Positions 7,933 through 15,791 of a DNA stretch of 64,000 bases are shown piece by piece; position 1 is the stretch's first letter, and every line of letters starts with the position of its first letter. Source of the DNA: a virus; the IMG/VR virus record IMGVR_UViG_3300025929_000012, positions 46,329-110,328 of that record. One strand, given 5' to 3'. Below the pieces are notes generated by a model. It was given only the letters and a program-made list of their open reading frames with translations, had not been told where the DNA came from and ran no database searches. The position numbers and the translations under genes were made by a program.

Positions 7933-8293
7933 GCCCGGCTGCCTGCGCTGCCGCGTAAGCCCGTTCAGCGACCGCGTCCGGTACCTCGGTGCCGTACACG
8001 TCGATGGTGACCGTCTCCCCGCCAGCCTCAAGGGGGGGCACGATCAGCTCGGTCATCGGGGGGACGGTGGCGAGGTTCACGTGCCCTTCGCGGGCGGGCT
8101 CCATCGGCTGGGGGAAGACGGCGGTGCCGGTGTCGGTGACCGCCACCCCGCCGGCCTGCGCGGTACCCTCCTCGGCAGGCGGGGGGAACCCGGTGGGGAT
8201 CGGCGGCGGCACGGGCGGGTCCTCTACGGGCACCACGGGCGGGTCCGCGGCGTCCGCCGGCTCCGGCGCGTCTTGCTCGGGCGTGAAGGGCAC
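7913..8293 (-). CDS. Proline-rich virion-region protein (126 aa)
   Basis: The N-terminal half is a Pro/Glu/Asp-rich low-complexity arm (DPPVVPVEDPPVPPPIP). The C-terminal half is folded and ends in a helix (AVAERAYAAAQAAGLTLREL). It lies among tail genes on the virion strand. Possibly a linker or minor tail component. Confidence 0.55.
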   Translation of the reverse strand: MPFTPEQDAPEPADAADPPVVPVEDPPVPPPIPTGFPPPAEEGTAQAGGVAVTDTGTAVFPQPMEPAREGHVNLATVPPMTELIVPPLEAGGETVTIDVYGTEVPDAVAERAYAAAQAAGLTLREL

Positions 8294-8303
8294 TGCGAGC
8301 CTC

Positions 8304-8675
8304 CTAAGGGACGGGAACGCACTGATACAGCGTGACGCTGTTGCCGGTGACCACGGAGAAGTCGACGTAGGCCATGCCGGAGCCGTCGGCCTGGGTGAAG
8401 TCAGCGGCGGACCACGGGCCGAAGATGTAGTTGGTGGAGTTCGCCACCGCGGCCTGGATCGTGGACGCCGGGTACGCCTGGCCTTGCACCTTCCGGCCGA
8501 TGTTCGACTGGACGTTCCCGGCCCCCGCAGCGCCGACGTACACGACGAGGAAGACCATCCCGTTGTTCGTGAACTGGACGCCGGTGAAGGTCGCGAGAGA
8601 CTGGGCGCCTGACGTGGGGAGGAGCAGGCCGGATGGCCCGGCGAGGTTGACCGGGGTGAGGGTGACGCGTGCCAT
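8304..8675 (-). CDS. Small beta-rich virion protein (123 aa)
   Basis: Ser/Gly/Val-rich, almost free of Lys, with a jelly-roll-like pattern (GMVFLVVYVGAAGAGNVQS). Genes of this type near the tail terminator encode decoration or minor tail proteins. Neighbour 8717-9148 is similar in style but shows no clear sequence identity by eye. Confidence 0.55.
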   Translation of the reverse strand: MARVTLTPVNLAGPSGLLLPTSGAQSLATFTGVQFTNNGMVFLVVYVGAAGAGNVQSNIGRKVQGQAYPASTIQAAVANSTNYIFGPWSAADFTQADGSGMAYVDFSVVTGNSVTLYQCVPVP

Positions 8676-8716
8676 CGCCGCCGCCTTCCGCTAGTGGGAC
8701 TGGTAGGGCAGCCGGG

Positions 8717-9148
8717 TCACGTGGAGTCAGCCAGCCACTTCTGGAAATCGCCGTAGACGATGATCGGGCACGACGTGACGGTGCTCCCGGCGGTGATGCC
8801 GAGGCGGATGTAGGAGCCGGGGAAGCCGCCGTTGACGGGGATGATGAAGCTCGCGCCCGTGACCGCGGTGATCGCGGTGATGGTGGTGCCGACTCCGTTG
8901 AGGGGGTTGGTGATCAGCCCGGCGGCAGCTGCTCCGGAGGCGCCGATCCACGTGGTGCCGTTGTCGGGGCTTACCTGGAGGAACGGCAGGATCGTGGGGG
9001 TGCCGGCGATGGTGCCGAAGATCCCGTACACGTAGCCGCGGACCCAGTCCGACGCGCTGAACGCGGGGCCGTAAGTGGTCGCCGCGGCGGCTAGGGTGGT
9101 CTGGGGGTAAAGCTTGACGACGTCGCTCTCGTACCCGATGGGACTCAA
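8717..9148 (-). CDS. Small beta-rich virion protein (143 aa)
   Basis: Low-charge, Gly/Thr/Ile-rich sequence with YGIFGTIAGTPTILPFLQVS and a conserved-looking SPDNGTTW turn. Same strand and operon as the tail genes. Probably a minor structural or adhesion subunit. Confidence 0.55.
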   Translation of the reverse strand: MSPIGYESDVVKLYPQTTLAAAATTYGPAFSASDWVRGYVYGIFGTIAGTPTILPFLQVSPDNGTTWIGASGAAAAGLITNPLNGVGTTITAITAVTGASFIIPVNGGFPGSYIRLGITAGSTVTSCPIIVYGDFQKWLADST

Positions 9149-9173
9149 CTCCTTGACACGGAGGCCAGCGGCC

Positions 9174-9608
9174 TCAGTTGCTCACTTCGATGAGGTACTG
9201 GCAAACAAAACTGAACCTGTCTGCGTCGTCAGGCTCCCCTGACAGCGGCGCTGGTGCCCCCGACAGCCGGTGCGCGGTCACGATCACCTGGCCGGACGGC
9301 AGCGTCACCGGGTAGGCCGCGGCGAAGATGAGGGCATCGAGGCGGTGGGCGAGCGCCTCAGCGGCGGACTGGGCGCCCGGGGAGCCGTCGCCGCCCTGCG
9401 GCCCCCGTACGCGGGCCTGGAAGCCGCACACGTCGGTGGCGCCCTCAAGGCGGTACCCGGCCCCGGGGGTCGGCGTGATCACGCACACCTGGTCAGGGCT
9501 ATCGGGGATGTACGGGCCGAGGTAGAACGGGACGCCGGTCTCCTGGTTAGAGTCCCACCCGCCGAGGGTCGAAAGCCACGAGATCAACGCTGCGGACGGG
9601 ACGGGCAT
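9174..9608 (-). CDS. Tail terminator / minor capsid-like protein (144 aa)
   Basis: Size, position between connectors and tail tube, and the pattern VCVITPTPG...FQARVRG...AEALAHRLDAL fit the family of small tail-completion proteins that cap the tail tube (gpU-like). Its start overlaps the upstream gene by 62 bases. Confidence 0.55.
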   Translation of the reverse strand: MPVPSAALISWLSTLGGWDSNQETGVPFYLGPYIPDSPDQVCVITPTPGAGYRLEGATDVCGFQARVRGPQGGDGSPGAQSAAEALAHRLDALIFAAAYPVTLPSGQVIVTAHRLSGAPAPLSGEPDDADRFSFVCQYLIEVSN

Positions 9609-10137
9609 CGCTCACCCCGGGCGTGGTCTCGGAGCCGGAGCACTGCCCGTCAATGGCCTGATGGCAGCCGTTGTCCTGCCAGACTGCGGCCGGGCAGGAG
9701 CATTCCGGGCCTTGACTAGGGCGGACCGGGCACCCGGGATGGGAATACGCGCACCAGTGCAGTCCGGCGAAGGTGACGCCGCCCGGCTGGCAGGCGAGGA
9801 CGGCGAGGCCCCGGGCGAGGTGGTTGAACACTTCCCCGGCGGACCAGGACGGCTCACCGCGCACGTGGCAGTAGCACTTCGGGCTGACACAGCCTTCACC
9901 GTGGCAGCGGCAGTCCCTCACCGTGCAGCGCGGCCCGGAAAGGTGCCCGGCCAGTTCTTTCGCCCCGTGGCCGAACCGGGGGCCGCCGCCGTACTGGAGG
10001 ACGTCGCCCTGTGACCCGGTGACGCTGGCCGCCTCTTCCGCGATCCGGTGGCGTTCCGCGAACGGCAGGCCCCGCACCTCGGCGAGGTGCATCGGGACGG
10101 CGACTTCAAGGGTGATCGCGAGGACCCCGCTATCCAC
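9547..10137 (-). CDS. Cysteine-rich protein of the connector region (196 aa)
   Basis: Start at GTG 10137, overlapping the upstream stop (TAG 10130-10132). The middle holds many Cys (TVRDCRCHGEGCVSPKCYCH, then CAYSHPGCP, CSCPA, NGC, GQC), probably several zinc knuckles. This is unusual in a virion operon. It may be a DNA-binding accessory protein, or a structural protein stabilised by metal. Confidence 0.6.
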   Translation of the reverse strand: MDSGVLAITLEVAVPMHLAEVRGLPFAERHRIAEEAASVTGSQGDVLQYGGGPRFGHGAKELAGHLSGPRCTVRDCRCHGEGCVSPKCYCHVRGEPSWSAGEVFNHLARGLAVLACQPGGVTFAGLHWCAYSHPGCPVRPSQGPECSCPAAVWQDNGCHQAIDGQCSGSETTPGVSDARPVRSVDLVAFDPRRVGL

Positions 10138-10816
10138 GGGCTGCCCTCGCCTTGTCCCGTTCCCGGCGGCGCAGGACCCCCATGACGCTGTCGTTGCCGG
10201 AACGGCACACGTGAGCGCCCCGCCGGTCATTGCCCCACAGCCGCGACGGCTGCTCGCCCTCATGCCACAGGCGCAGGAACCGCAGCCGGGCCAGCCGGAC
10301 GCGCCGGTAGTAGGCGCCCATCCGCAGCCCCAGCGCAGCCGCGGCCTTGCCGTACTCGTCATGCACCGCCAGCGCCAGCAGCGCTTCCCGGTCCACGTCG
10401 CGGAGCCGCGCCCACACCTGCCACAGCGCGAGCCGCTCCACGATGCCGTTCTCCGGCGAGGGAGTGACCCGCACTGCCTCATTCCAGTACAGGGCGTAGC
10501 TGGGCCTCTCGCTGCCGTCCGGTTTCAGGCCCCAGTGGTGCCGCTCGTCGGTCAGGAACCCCGACAGTGCCTCCCACCCGGCATGCACTAGCTCAGACGG
10601 CTCAGGGCGGTCCTCAGCGGCGTACAGGGCCTCCGCGATGCCTGACCAGGCGAGGTGGTAGCGGAGCCGCCGGTCAGCGTTCCTCGCCCATCCCCGGGAC
10701 AGCGCCGAGCGTGCCAGGACGTCCAGGTCGGCGAGGTTGTAGCCGTGGCGCAGCGCGTGAACGTCCTCGTAAGCGAGTTGCACCCTCACCCGCCCGCAGT
10801 GCTCGGAGCCGCTCAC
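10130..10816 (-). CDS. Sigma-70 region-4-like regulator (228 aa)
   Basis: The segment LALWQVWARLRDVDREALLALAVHDEYGKAAAALGLRMGAYYRRVRLARLRFL (quoted here in parts: LRDVDREALLALA, KAAAALGLRM, YYRRVRLARLRF) has the order of a sigma region 4 helix-turn-helix. The N-terminal half is helical and aromatic. A region-2 domain is not obvious, so it may be a DNA-binding regulator derived from a sigma factor. Within the virion operon it could control late transcription. GTG start. Confidence 0.55.
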   Translation of the reverse strand: MSGSEHCGRVRVQLAYEDVHALRHGYNLADLDVLARSALSRGWARNADRRLRYHLAWSGIAEALYAAEDRPEPSELVHAGWEALSGFLTDERHHWGLKPDGSERPSYALYWNEAVRVTPSPENGIVERLALWQVWARLRDVDREALLALAVHDEYGKAAAALGLRMGAYYRRVRLARLRFLRLWHEGEQPSRLWGNDRRGAHVCRSGNDSVMGVLRRRERDKARAARG

Positions 10817-10994
10817 GGGCGGCGGGATCGGCGGGCAGCCCCCAGCGCCCCGACTTCTGCCGCGCCAGCCCTGCGTCTGCGGGGTCCTTGCACAGGACGG
10901 GTGGGACGCGCTTGCGGTCTACGTCGTGGTGGCGGTCGAACGCGGTCAGGCCGGTGAACCAGCGCAGGCAGGCGGCGCACTGGCAGGCGGGCAT
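10674..10994 (-). CDS. FDXHR-type zinc-binding protein (106 aa)
   Basis: N-terminus CQCAACLRWFTGLTAFDRH with a later Cys (VLCKDP) and GLARQKSGRWG matches the FDXHR putative zinc-binding family common in actinophages. The frame stays open 142 bases into the next gene, where its sequence turns Arg/Pro-rich; the functional part is likely residues 1-75. Confidence 0.7.
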   Translation of the reverse strand: MPACQCAACLRWFTGLTAFDRHHDVDRKRVPPVLCKDPADAGLARQKSGRWGLPADPAARERLRALRAGEGATRLRGRSRAAPRLQPRRPGRPGTLGAVPGMGEER

Positions 10995-11023
10995 CGCTCA
11001 CCTCAACCGGCTACGGTGAGCGG

Positions 11024-11410
11024 ATGACACTTCACGATGAGCTAACAACCGAGGTCCGCCGTATCAACTGGGGCTGGTTCGGGGAGCCATGGCCGTCAGG
11101 CATCTGCTACGGCGACGACGGCCGGCTGCTGGAGGAGATGCGCAAGCCGTTCCCCGCAGGTGAGAACTGCCTGTACTGCGATGAGCCGTTCGACGAGGCC
11201 GCCGGTGATTCCGGGCAGGCGAGACCGCTCACCGGGCCGTCCGGCCGGTCAGAGATCCGCCATGTCCACAAGGAGTGCGGGCTCCGTGAGGTGACCGGTT
11301 CGGTTGCCTGCCTTGAAGGCCACCACCGGCACGACACGGGGCAGTCCCGGCGGCAGGAGGCGCTTGCAGCATGGGCGTGGGTTCAGGAGCACGGGACGGC
11401 GGGCGGATGA
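11024..11410 (+). CDS. Zinc-binding phage protein (128 aa)
   Basis: TACGGT lies 6 bases before ATG 11024, so translation is probably leaderless. A zinc site is likely from CLYCDEPF, HVHKEC and the C-terminal CLEGHHRH. The C-terminal helix RRQEALAAWAWVQEHG is characteristic. It is divergent from the FDXHR gene and heads a two-gene plus-strand block. Confidence 0.65.
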   Translation: MTLHDELTTEVRRINWGWFGEPWPSGICYGDDGRLLEEMRKPFPAGENCLYCDEPFDEAAGDSGQARPLTGPSGRSEIRHVHKECGLREVTGSVACLEGHHRHDTGQSRRQEALAAWAWVQEHGTAGG

Positions 11411-11616
11411 CCGGCGACACGGCGGCGCAGACTGAATCGCGGTCCGTGCCCGCCTTCCTGGTGCGGAACGTGCAGGAGCTAGCCTTCAGGATCGCGCAGG
11501 ACCCGTACGCATGGCAGGTGGCCAGCGACCTGCGCAAGCTCGGGCTTGAGGTAGCGCTCCAGGTCCAGCCGCTCAGAAGCCCCGGCTCCACAGGAAGCGG
11601 AGCTGTTTCGCCGTGA
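11407..11616 (+). CDS. Hypothetical protein (69 aa)
   Basis: ATG 11407 overlaps the upstream stop as ATGA. It has a helical middle (FLVRNVQELAFRIAQDPYAWQ) and a low-complexity tail that overlaps the end of the minus-strand gene at 11573. Function unknown. Confidence 0.5.
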   Translation: MTGDTAAQTESRSVPAFLVRNVQELAFRIAQDPYAWQVASDLRKLGLEVALQVQPLRSPGSTGSGAVSP

Positions 11617-12071
11617 ACCGTGACGGCACGGGGTGATGCAGCCGGTAAAGCGCCTTCAGTTCCTCTTCGGACAGGCGATGCTGACGCGGGGGGCGGTCGT
11701 AGACGGTGACGCCGTCACTAGTCACGCTCGGGTGGCCGGAGGCCCGCAGGTTGGCGTACAAGACCGGAGCCCTGGTTGCGACCCCGCCCTCTTCGGCAAG
11801 GTTCTCCATGCTCTCAGCAAGCGACGCCTCGCCGCCATCCTTAAGCAGCCGGTCAGCGTACGCCTGAAGGTAGCGGGGGTGGTTGTCTAGCAGCGGCTGG
11901 GAGAGGTACAGCGCCTGCCCGCCCCTGGGATGCCTTAGGTCCAGGCCCTCGGGTAAGTGCTGGTAGCGCGCGTACATCTAAAATCTGGTCGACAACTACA
12001 CTGCCGACCAGATCGCCGCTACCAACGATTTCCTTCAGGGCATCGATGCGCTCGCCAAAGGTGGAAGCCAT
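11573..12071 (-). CDS. Connector-region protein, probably one gene in two frames (about 165 aa)
   Basis: ATG 12071 has an excellent ribosome site (GGGGAGGTGA, about 10 bases upstream). Its frame gives MASTFGERIDALKEIV...VVVDQIL and then turns to Pro/Arg-rich sequence and stops at 11853. The frame 11977-11573 (134 aa, YARYQHLPEGLDLR...LRFLWSRGF) looks coding but has no ribosome site and a TAG just before its ATG. A +1 shift near the TTA codon at about 11981 would join them. Alternatives are two overlapping genes or a frameshift mutation. Position suggests a head-closure or tail-completion role. Confidence 0.5.
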
Positions 12072-12339
12072 GACCCCCTATCACCTCCCCTCAGCGACTG
12101 AGGCGAGCCGCGCGGACGCGGCGCTGGCCGTGATCTTCAGCAACCCGTGCGCCTGCCCGGAACGCCACGCGGGCAGCCCGGACGGCGCTTGTGGGCTCCG
12201 GGCTGCGAATACGATCAGTCACGCCGGAGCGGACCTCGCGGTGTGCATCCCCTGCGTGCGGTGCCTGCTTGACGTAGAATTCGCGGTACCCCCGGGGCGC
12301 GCAAGCGGGTCAGCGAGCAGGCGCCTGCGGACTGGCTAG
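12070..12339 (+). CDS. Small cysteine-rich protein (89 aa), possible
   Basis: ATG 12070 follows AAAGGTGGA. It encodes CACPERH, CGL and CIPCVRC, a plausible zinc-binding set. Its start codon overlaps, on the other strand, the start codon at 12071 (shared CATG), so only one of the two may be active. The last 15 residues are low complexity. Bases 12340-12438 after it show nothing clear. Confidence 0.45.
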   Translation: MTPYHLPSATEASRADAALAVIFSNPCACPERHAGSPDGACGLRAANTISHAGADLAVCIPCVRCLLDVEFAVPPGRASGSASRRLRTG

Positions 12340-12438
12340 GGACCGTGATACTGCGCGGGGCACGAGCCTGCTCGATCGGCAGGCCGGTGCGGCGCAAGTC
12401 ACGGGAACGGCCCCGGGGGGATCACAGGACGGGTGCGC

Positions 12439-12792
12439 TCACGGCGGGAAGCCGAGCCGCCGCATCGTGTCGGCCGCCTCGGGCAGCTTCATGCTCAGAC
12501 CGTTCGGGGTGCTGGACCATCCGGGGTAGGCAGCCGAGTAGTCCCGGTCCAGCTGCACCGCTTCCTTCTCCAGGGCATCCCCGTACTCGGCCTGCGTGAT
12601 GACGCCCTTGCTGACCAGCAGCCCGGTCAGCGCGGTCACCTCGGCGCGGAGCAGGATGGTGACCTCACGGTGATCACGGACGGCCTTCGACTCCCCGTCG
12701 CTGTCGGGGCGGGTGCCGAGCTGCCAGCCGGTGAAGAACTTCCGCCACTTGGCCAGCTTCTCCAGCGCCGCCATCAGGCTCTCGTCACTCAT
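12439..12792 (-). CDS. Helical virion-region protein (117 aa)
   Basis: Entirely helical, with LLRAEVTALTGLLVSKGVIT and AEYGDALEKEAVQLDRDY. This type recurs in actinophage head-tail regions. It follows the connector gene in the operon. Exact role unknown. Confidence 0.6.
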   Translation of the reverse strand: MSDESLMAALEKLAKWRKFFTGWQLGTRPDSDGESKAVRDHREVTILLRAEVTALTGLLVSKGVITQAEYGDALEKEAVQLDRDYSAAYPGWSSTPNGLSMKLPEAADTMRRLGFPP

Positions 12793-12834
12793 GGTGAGTC
12801 ACCGTATCGCCTGCGCTGAGGCGATGACGGCCAT

Positions 12835-13344
12835 TCACCGCCACCCGTCAGCGAGCCGTGAACCCGGTGCCCCGGCTGGCATGATGCCGCCCCGGCCGTC
12901 GGGTTCGGTGCCGCTGTCTTCCCAGGTGAAGATCCTCGGCAGCCGGTTGACGACCTTCCCTGGACGGTCAACGGGGTCAGCGGGGCCGGTGGGCGCGACG
13001 TCGATCCTTCCCGCCGCCACGTCCTTGAGCGTCGAGATGGCGTCAAGATAACCCAGGTAGACCGGGTCCATTGGCGAAAGGTCTTTGCCTTTCCTGTACG
13101 TTAGCGTTCCGTAAAACGTGCCGATCTGGATGGTGCACGTTTTTACGAGGTCGGGGACCGTCACCGTGGGGTTGGCGGCATCCACGGCGTAACTCGTGCC
13201 GACGTAACTCGAAACCTTGGCGCTGGCCTGGGCGATCGCCGCCGAGAGCTGGTCATCGCCGAGCTGCGCGCAAGTCCCGGTTCCGGCGTCGGTACCTGCG
13301 ACGTTGGCCCGGATGTCGCTTGGCAGACAATACATGGCGGCCAT
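12835..13344 (-). CDS. Head-tail connector, gp36/DUF1320-like (169 aa)
   Basis: The pattern YCLPSDIRA...QLGDDQLSAAIAQASAKVSSYVG followed by a helical core and AISTLKDVAAGRID matches small adaptor proteins that sit under the portal. Position after the capsid genes agrees. The part around 13050-13240 is visibly less GC-rich than the flanks. Confidence 0.7.
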   Translation of the reverse strand: MAAMYCLPSDIRANVAGTDAGTGTCAQLGDDQLSAAIAQASAKVSSYVGTSYAVDAANPTVTVPDLVKTCTIQIGTFYGTLTYRKGKDLSPMDPVYLGYLDAISTLKDVAAGRIDVAPTGPADPVDRPGKVVNRLPRIFTWEDSGTEPDGRGGIMPAGAPGSRLADGWR

Positions 13345-13523
13345 CAGGGCACCGGCCTCTCGCTCGCCTCACGGCCGTCGAGGCTGTGGTGTACCAGCAG
13401 CCATCCGTCTGAGCCGTCAGCGAGCGCCACGAGCCGCGCCTGGGGCACGCAGGCGCATTCCTCGCTGACCTCATGCTCAATCAGGTCGCCCAGGGGGATG
13501 ACGTGGGCCTCGTTGCCGCTCAT
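13344..13523 (-). CDS. Small conserved phage protein with VHHSLDGRE motif (59 aa)
   Basis: ATG 13523, stop overlapping the next start as ATGA. The sequence HVIPLGDLIEHEVSEECAC and WLLVHHSLDGREA is a recurrent small actinophage protein with a Cys pair and a His pair, probably metal-binding. Function not known. Confidence 0.7.
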   Translation of the reverse strand: MSGNEAHVIPLGDLIEHEVSEECACVPQARLVALADGSDGWLLVHHSLDGREASERPVP

Positions 13524-13528
13524 GACCG

Positions 13529-13696
13529 TCAGGCCGGGTCGTCTGGTGCGCCGGCACAGCAGCAGCAGTCCCGGTCAGTGCAGCGGTCGCAGCGGCCACG
13601 CTTGCACGGGGGGCACACCCAGTCGCCGTCCAGGTCCGCGTCCGCCGGCTCCCCTGGGGCCGTCTCAGCGGCGGGAAGGCTGCCCTGCGCGGTCAC
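13529..13696 (-). CDS. Very cysteine-rich small protein (55 aa)
   Basis: GTG 13696 overlaps the upstream stop. The C-terminal half has CPPCKRGRCDRCTDRDCCCC, about nine Cys in 25 residues, indicating tightly bound metal. Part of a run of tiny coupled genes between capsid and connector genes. Confidence 0.6.
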   Translation of the reverse strand: MTAQGSLPAAETAPGEPADADLDGDWVCPPCKRGRCDRCTDRDCCCCAGAPDDPA

Positions 13697-13929
13697 GGCA
13701 CGAGGTCCCCGTCGTCATCGCCGTCGTCCCCGGCCGGCTGCCGCGCTCCCAGGTCACGGAGGGCTGACATGAGCTCGGCGATGCCCTCCGCCACGCACCC
13801 CGGCAGCCCCGCCGCCTCAGCCGGGGTCATCCCCGAGATCAGCGCACTGGCCGCGTGGGCACGGGCGATGAACGACGCCACCGGCTCCACGTCGGCGACA
13901 GTGACCTTGACGACGGCGTAACGGGCCAC
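13693..13929 (-). CDS. Small hypothetical protein (78 aa)
   Basis: Ala-rich helices (ASFIARAHAASALISGMTPAEA) and an acidic Asp-rich C-terminus. Stop overlaps the next GTG. No family recognised. Confidence 0.5.
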   Translation of the reverse strand: MARYAVVKVTVADVEPVASFIARAHAASALISGMTPAEAAGLPGCVAEGIAELMSALRDLGARQPAGDDGDDDGDLVP

Positions 13930-13938
13930 GGCCAGCCC

Positions 13939-14403
13939 TTACCTGTCCTTCGCCGCGTCCGGGTCAACCGAGAAATCGGTCTTCGGGTCGGTGGCCTCCG
14001 GGGCGTTCCTCGGGTCCGCCGGGTCGGTGACCTCCACCCGGGACGCGCCGGGCGGGTCGGGGCGGGCGCCGAACTGCTCAGCCTTAGGCCGCTCCCCGAA
14101 CAGGTCTCGTGCCCGGATCGCCGCCGCCGGGTCGTTCTGGTCCTTCGCGGGGCGGATCACCGGGACACGGTGGCGGGTCAGGAACCCGCGGGCGGTGTCC
14201 TCGTCCAGGACGACTGTCTCGCCCTTGTGGACGATGTCGGCCATCTTCTCCCCGCTCTTGGGGTCCGTGATGGTCCTGCTGATCGACAGGTTCGTGAGGG
14301 CTTCCCACAGGCGCGTGGTGACCTTCGGCTTCGGGTCGGCCTCTGCGGTCGCCGGCCTGGCCTCGGGCGGCGCAGCGGGCTCTGCGGGCTTTGCTGGGGG
14401 CAT
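13939..14403 (-). CDS. Virion-region protein with disordered ends (154 aa)
   Basis: Pro/Ala/Glu-rich N-terminal 25 residues, a folded middle (TTRLWEALTNLSISRTITDPKSG...VVLDEDTARGFLTRH), and a Pro/Asp-rich tail. It lies directly downstream of the capsid gene apart from the inserted HNH gene. Possibly a capsid-associated or adaptor protein. Confidence 0.55.
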   Translation of the reverse strand: MPPAKPAEPAAPPEARPATAEADPKPKVTTRLWEALTNLSISRTITDPKSGEKMADIVHKGETVVLDEDTARGFLTRHRVPVIRPAKDQNDPAAAIRARDLFGERPKAEQFGARPDPPGASRVEVTDPADPRNAPEATDPKTDFSVDPDAAKDR

Positions 14404-14454
14404 GGGTGACGTACCTCCATGGCGGTAGGGGAAATGCCCGCCACGGAGGGCGGG

Positions 14455-15759
14455 TCAGGTCAGGGTGGGGACGGGCTGGCTAAGGACCGGCTCTGGCGGC
14501 AGGAACGGCTTCCATGTGCCCTTGCCGAGCATGAACGCCGTGCCGCACATCGAGTGCTTGCCGCCAACCCCGTGGTTGCACGCGGCGCACGCTGGCAAGA
14601 TGTTCGCCCACGCGTCCGTCCCGCCCTTGCACAGCGGGAAGTAGTGCTCAACTTCCTCGGATGGGGCACCGCAGTAGAAGCACGGGTCCCCGGTCATCTC
14701 GATGCACCGGGCCAGCGACAGCAGCCGCTCCAGGTCGGTCAGGCCCTCTTCGGCGCGCATCCGCCGGCGCATCCTCGCCGCTGAGCGCAGGCCGGGGTTC
14801 TCACGCGCCCAGCGGCGCGCGTTCTCCCGGTGCTCCTCCACGTAGACCGCGCGGTACAGCCGGGCGTATTCGAGGCGCGCCGCCTGCGTGTCCCGGTAGT
14901 ACTCGCGGTTGTACTCCTTGCGTGACGGCGACAGGTACCTGTGCTCGCGGCAGAAGCCGATCGCGTTGTCGGCGTTGATCGTCTTCCCGCATCCGCCCTT
15001 GGCGCACTTGCGGGCGTCCGGTGCCCAGTACTCGCCCCGGTGCTCGATGCAGCGGCCGAGGGTATTGGTCGTCGTCATGCGGTTATCGCAGCCGCCGACC
15101 GTGCACTCCGGCAGTTCCAGCGGGATATAGCGGTGCTCCGCAGTGCAGCGGCCGGTCATGTTGTCTGAGCGCAGCCGGTTGTAGCAGCCCTCCTGCGAGC
15201 ACTCGGCGCGCTCATCGGGGCGCAGCCTTGTCAGCTCCCGCTGCCTTGCGTTCTCCCGGTCCTTGTACACCCGCATCAAGGGAGACTCCGCGAAGTGCTC
15301 CGGGCAGTAGCCGCACGTGTTGTCCACCCGGAGTTGCCGGTCGCAGCCCCGGGCGCTGGCGCAGAACCGGGCCGGAGCGCGGGCGGTCGCGTACTTGTGC
15401 TCCTCGCAGTACCCGCTCTGGTTGTCGCGCCGGACGGCCTTCCCGCAGTGGGCGCATGCGCCCATGCCCTCGCCGATGTAGCGGTGCTCCTGGCAGCGGC
15501 CGATGCTGTTGTTCCTGCGGAGGGGAGCGCCGCACTCGGTGCAGCCGGGGCGCGCTAGCCGTGCTGCCGCACGGTCGGCCTTGCGCTTGGCCAGCTTCCG
15601 CAGGTGGGCTTCATGGGCCACGATCGCGGCGCGCACTTCCTGGCAGTCCGGGCAGCGGACCTGCTTAGTGGATGCGCGGGCGAATGAGACCTGGCAATCT
15701 GCGCACGTGCCCGGCTTGAAGACTCGCGGAGACCTGCGCGCGGGGGTTATATCATGCAT
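14455..15759 (-). CDS. HNH endonuclease with six tandem zinc-knuckle repeats (434 aa)
   Basis: An N-terminal CADC...CPDC pair (residues 19-39) is followed by six repeats of the type C-x2-4-CG-x-x-x-R-x-DN-x-x-G-x-C-x-EH, spanning residues 73-92, 102-121, 133-155, 187-209, 219-240 and 252-273. A basic helix follows (274-340), then an HNH core: C360/C363, EVEHYFPLC (H372) and CAACN (C391, C394, N395). The HNH domain cuts DNA; the repeats probably give extended DNA recognition, as in modular homing enzymes. It separates the major capsid gene from the next virion gene, and its leader matches that of the HNH gene at 5149. Confidence 0.85.
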   Translation of the reverse strand: MHDITPARRSPRVFKPGTCADCQVSFARASTKQVRCPDCQEVRAAIVAHEAHLRKLAKRKADRAAARLARPGCTECGAPLRRNNSIGRCQEHRYIGEGMGACAHCGKAVRRDNQSGYCEEHKYATARAPARFCASARGCDRQLRVDNTCGYCPEHFAESPLMRVYKDRENARQRELTRLRPDERAECSQEGCYNRLRSDNMTGRCTAEHRYIPLELPECTVGGCDNRMTTTNTLGRCIEHRGEYWAPDARKCAKGGCGKTINADNAIGFCREHRYLSPSRKEYNREYYRDTQAARLEYARLYRAVYVEEHRENARRWARENPGLRSAARMRRRMRAEEGLTDLERLLSLARCIEMTGDPCFYCGAPSEEVEHYFPLCKGGTDAWANILPACAACNHGVGGKHSMCGTAFMLGKGTWKPFLPPEPVLSQPVPTLT

Positions 15760-15791
15760 GCGTGTTGCACCGCCGTAATCGGTGTGGCCAC

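Noticed and set aside
12345-12599. Plus-strand frame after the small Cys-rich gene.
   Set aside because: No ribosome site, Arg/Pro-rich, and it runs antisense into the well-supported helical gene 12439-12792.
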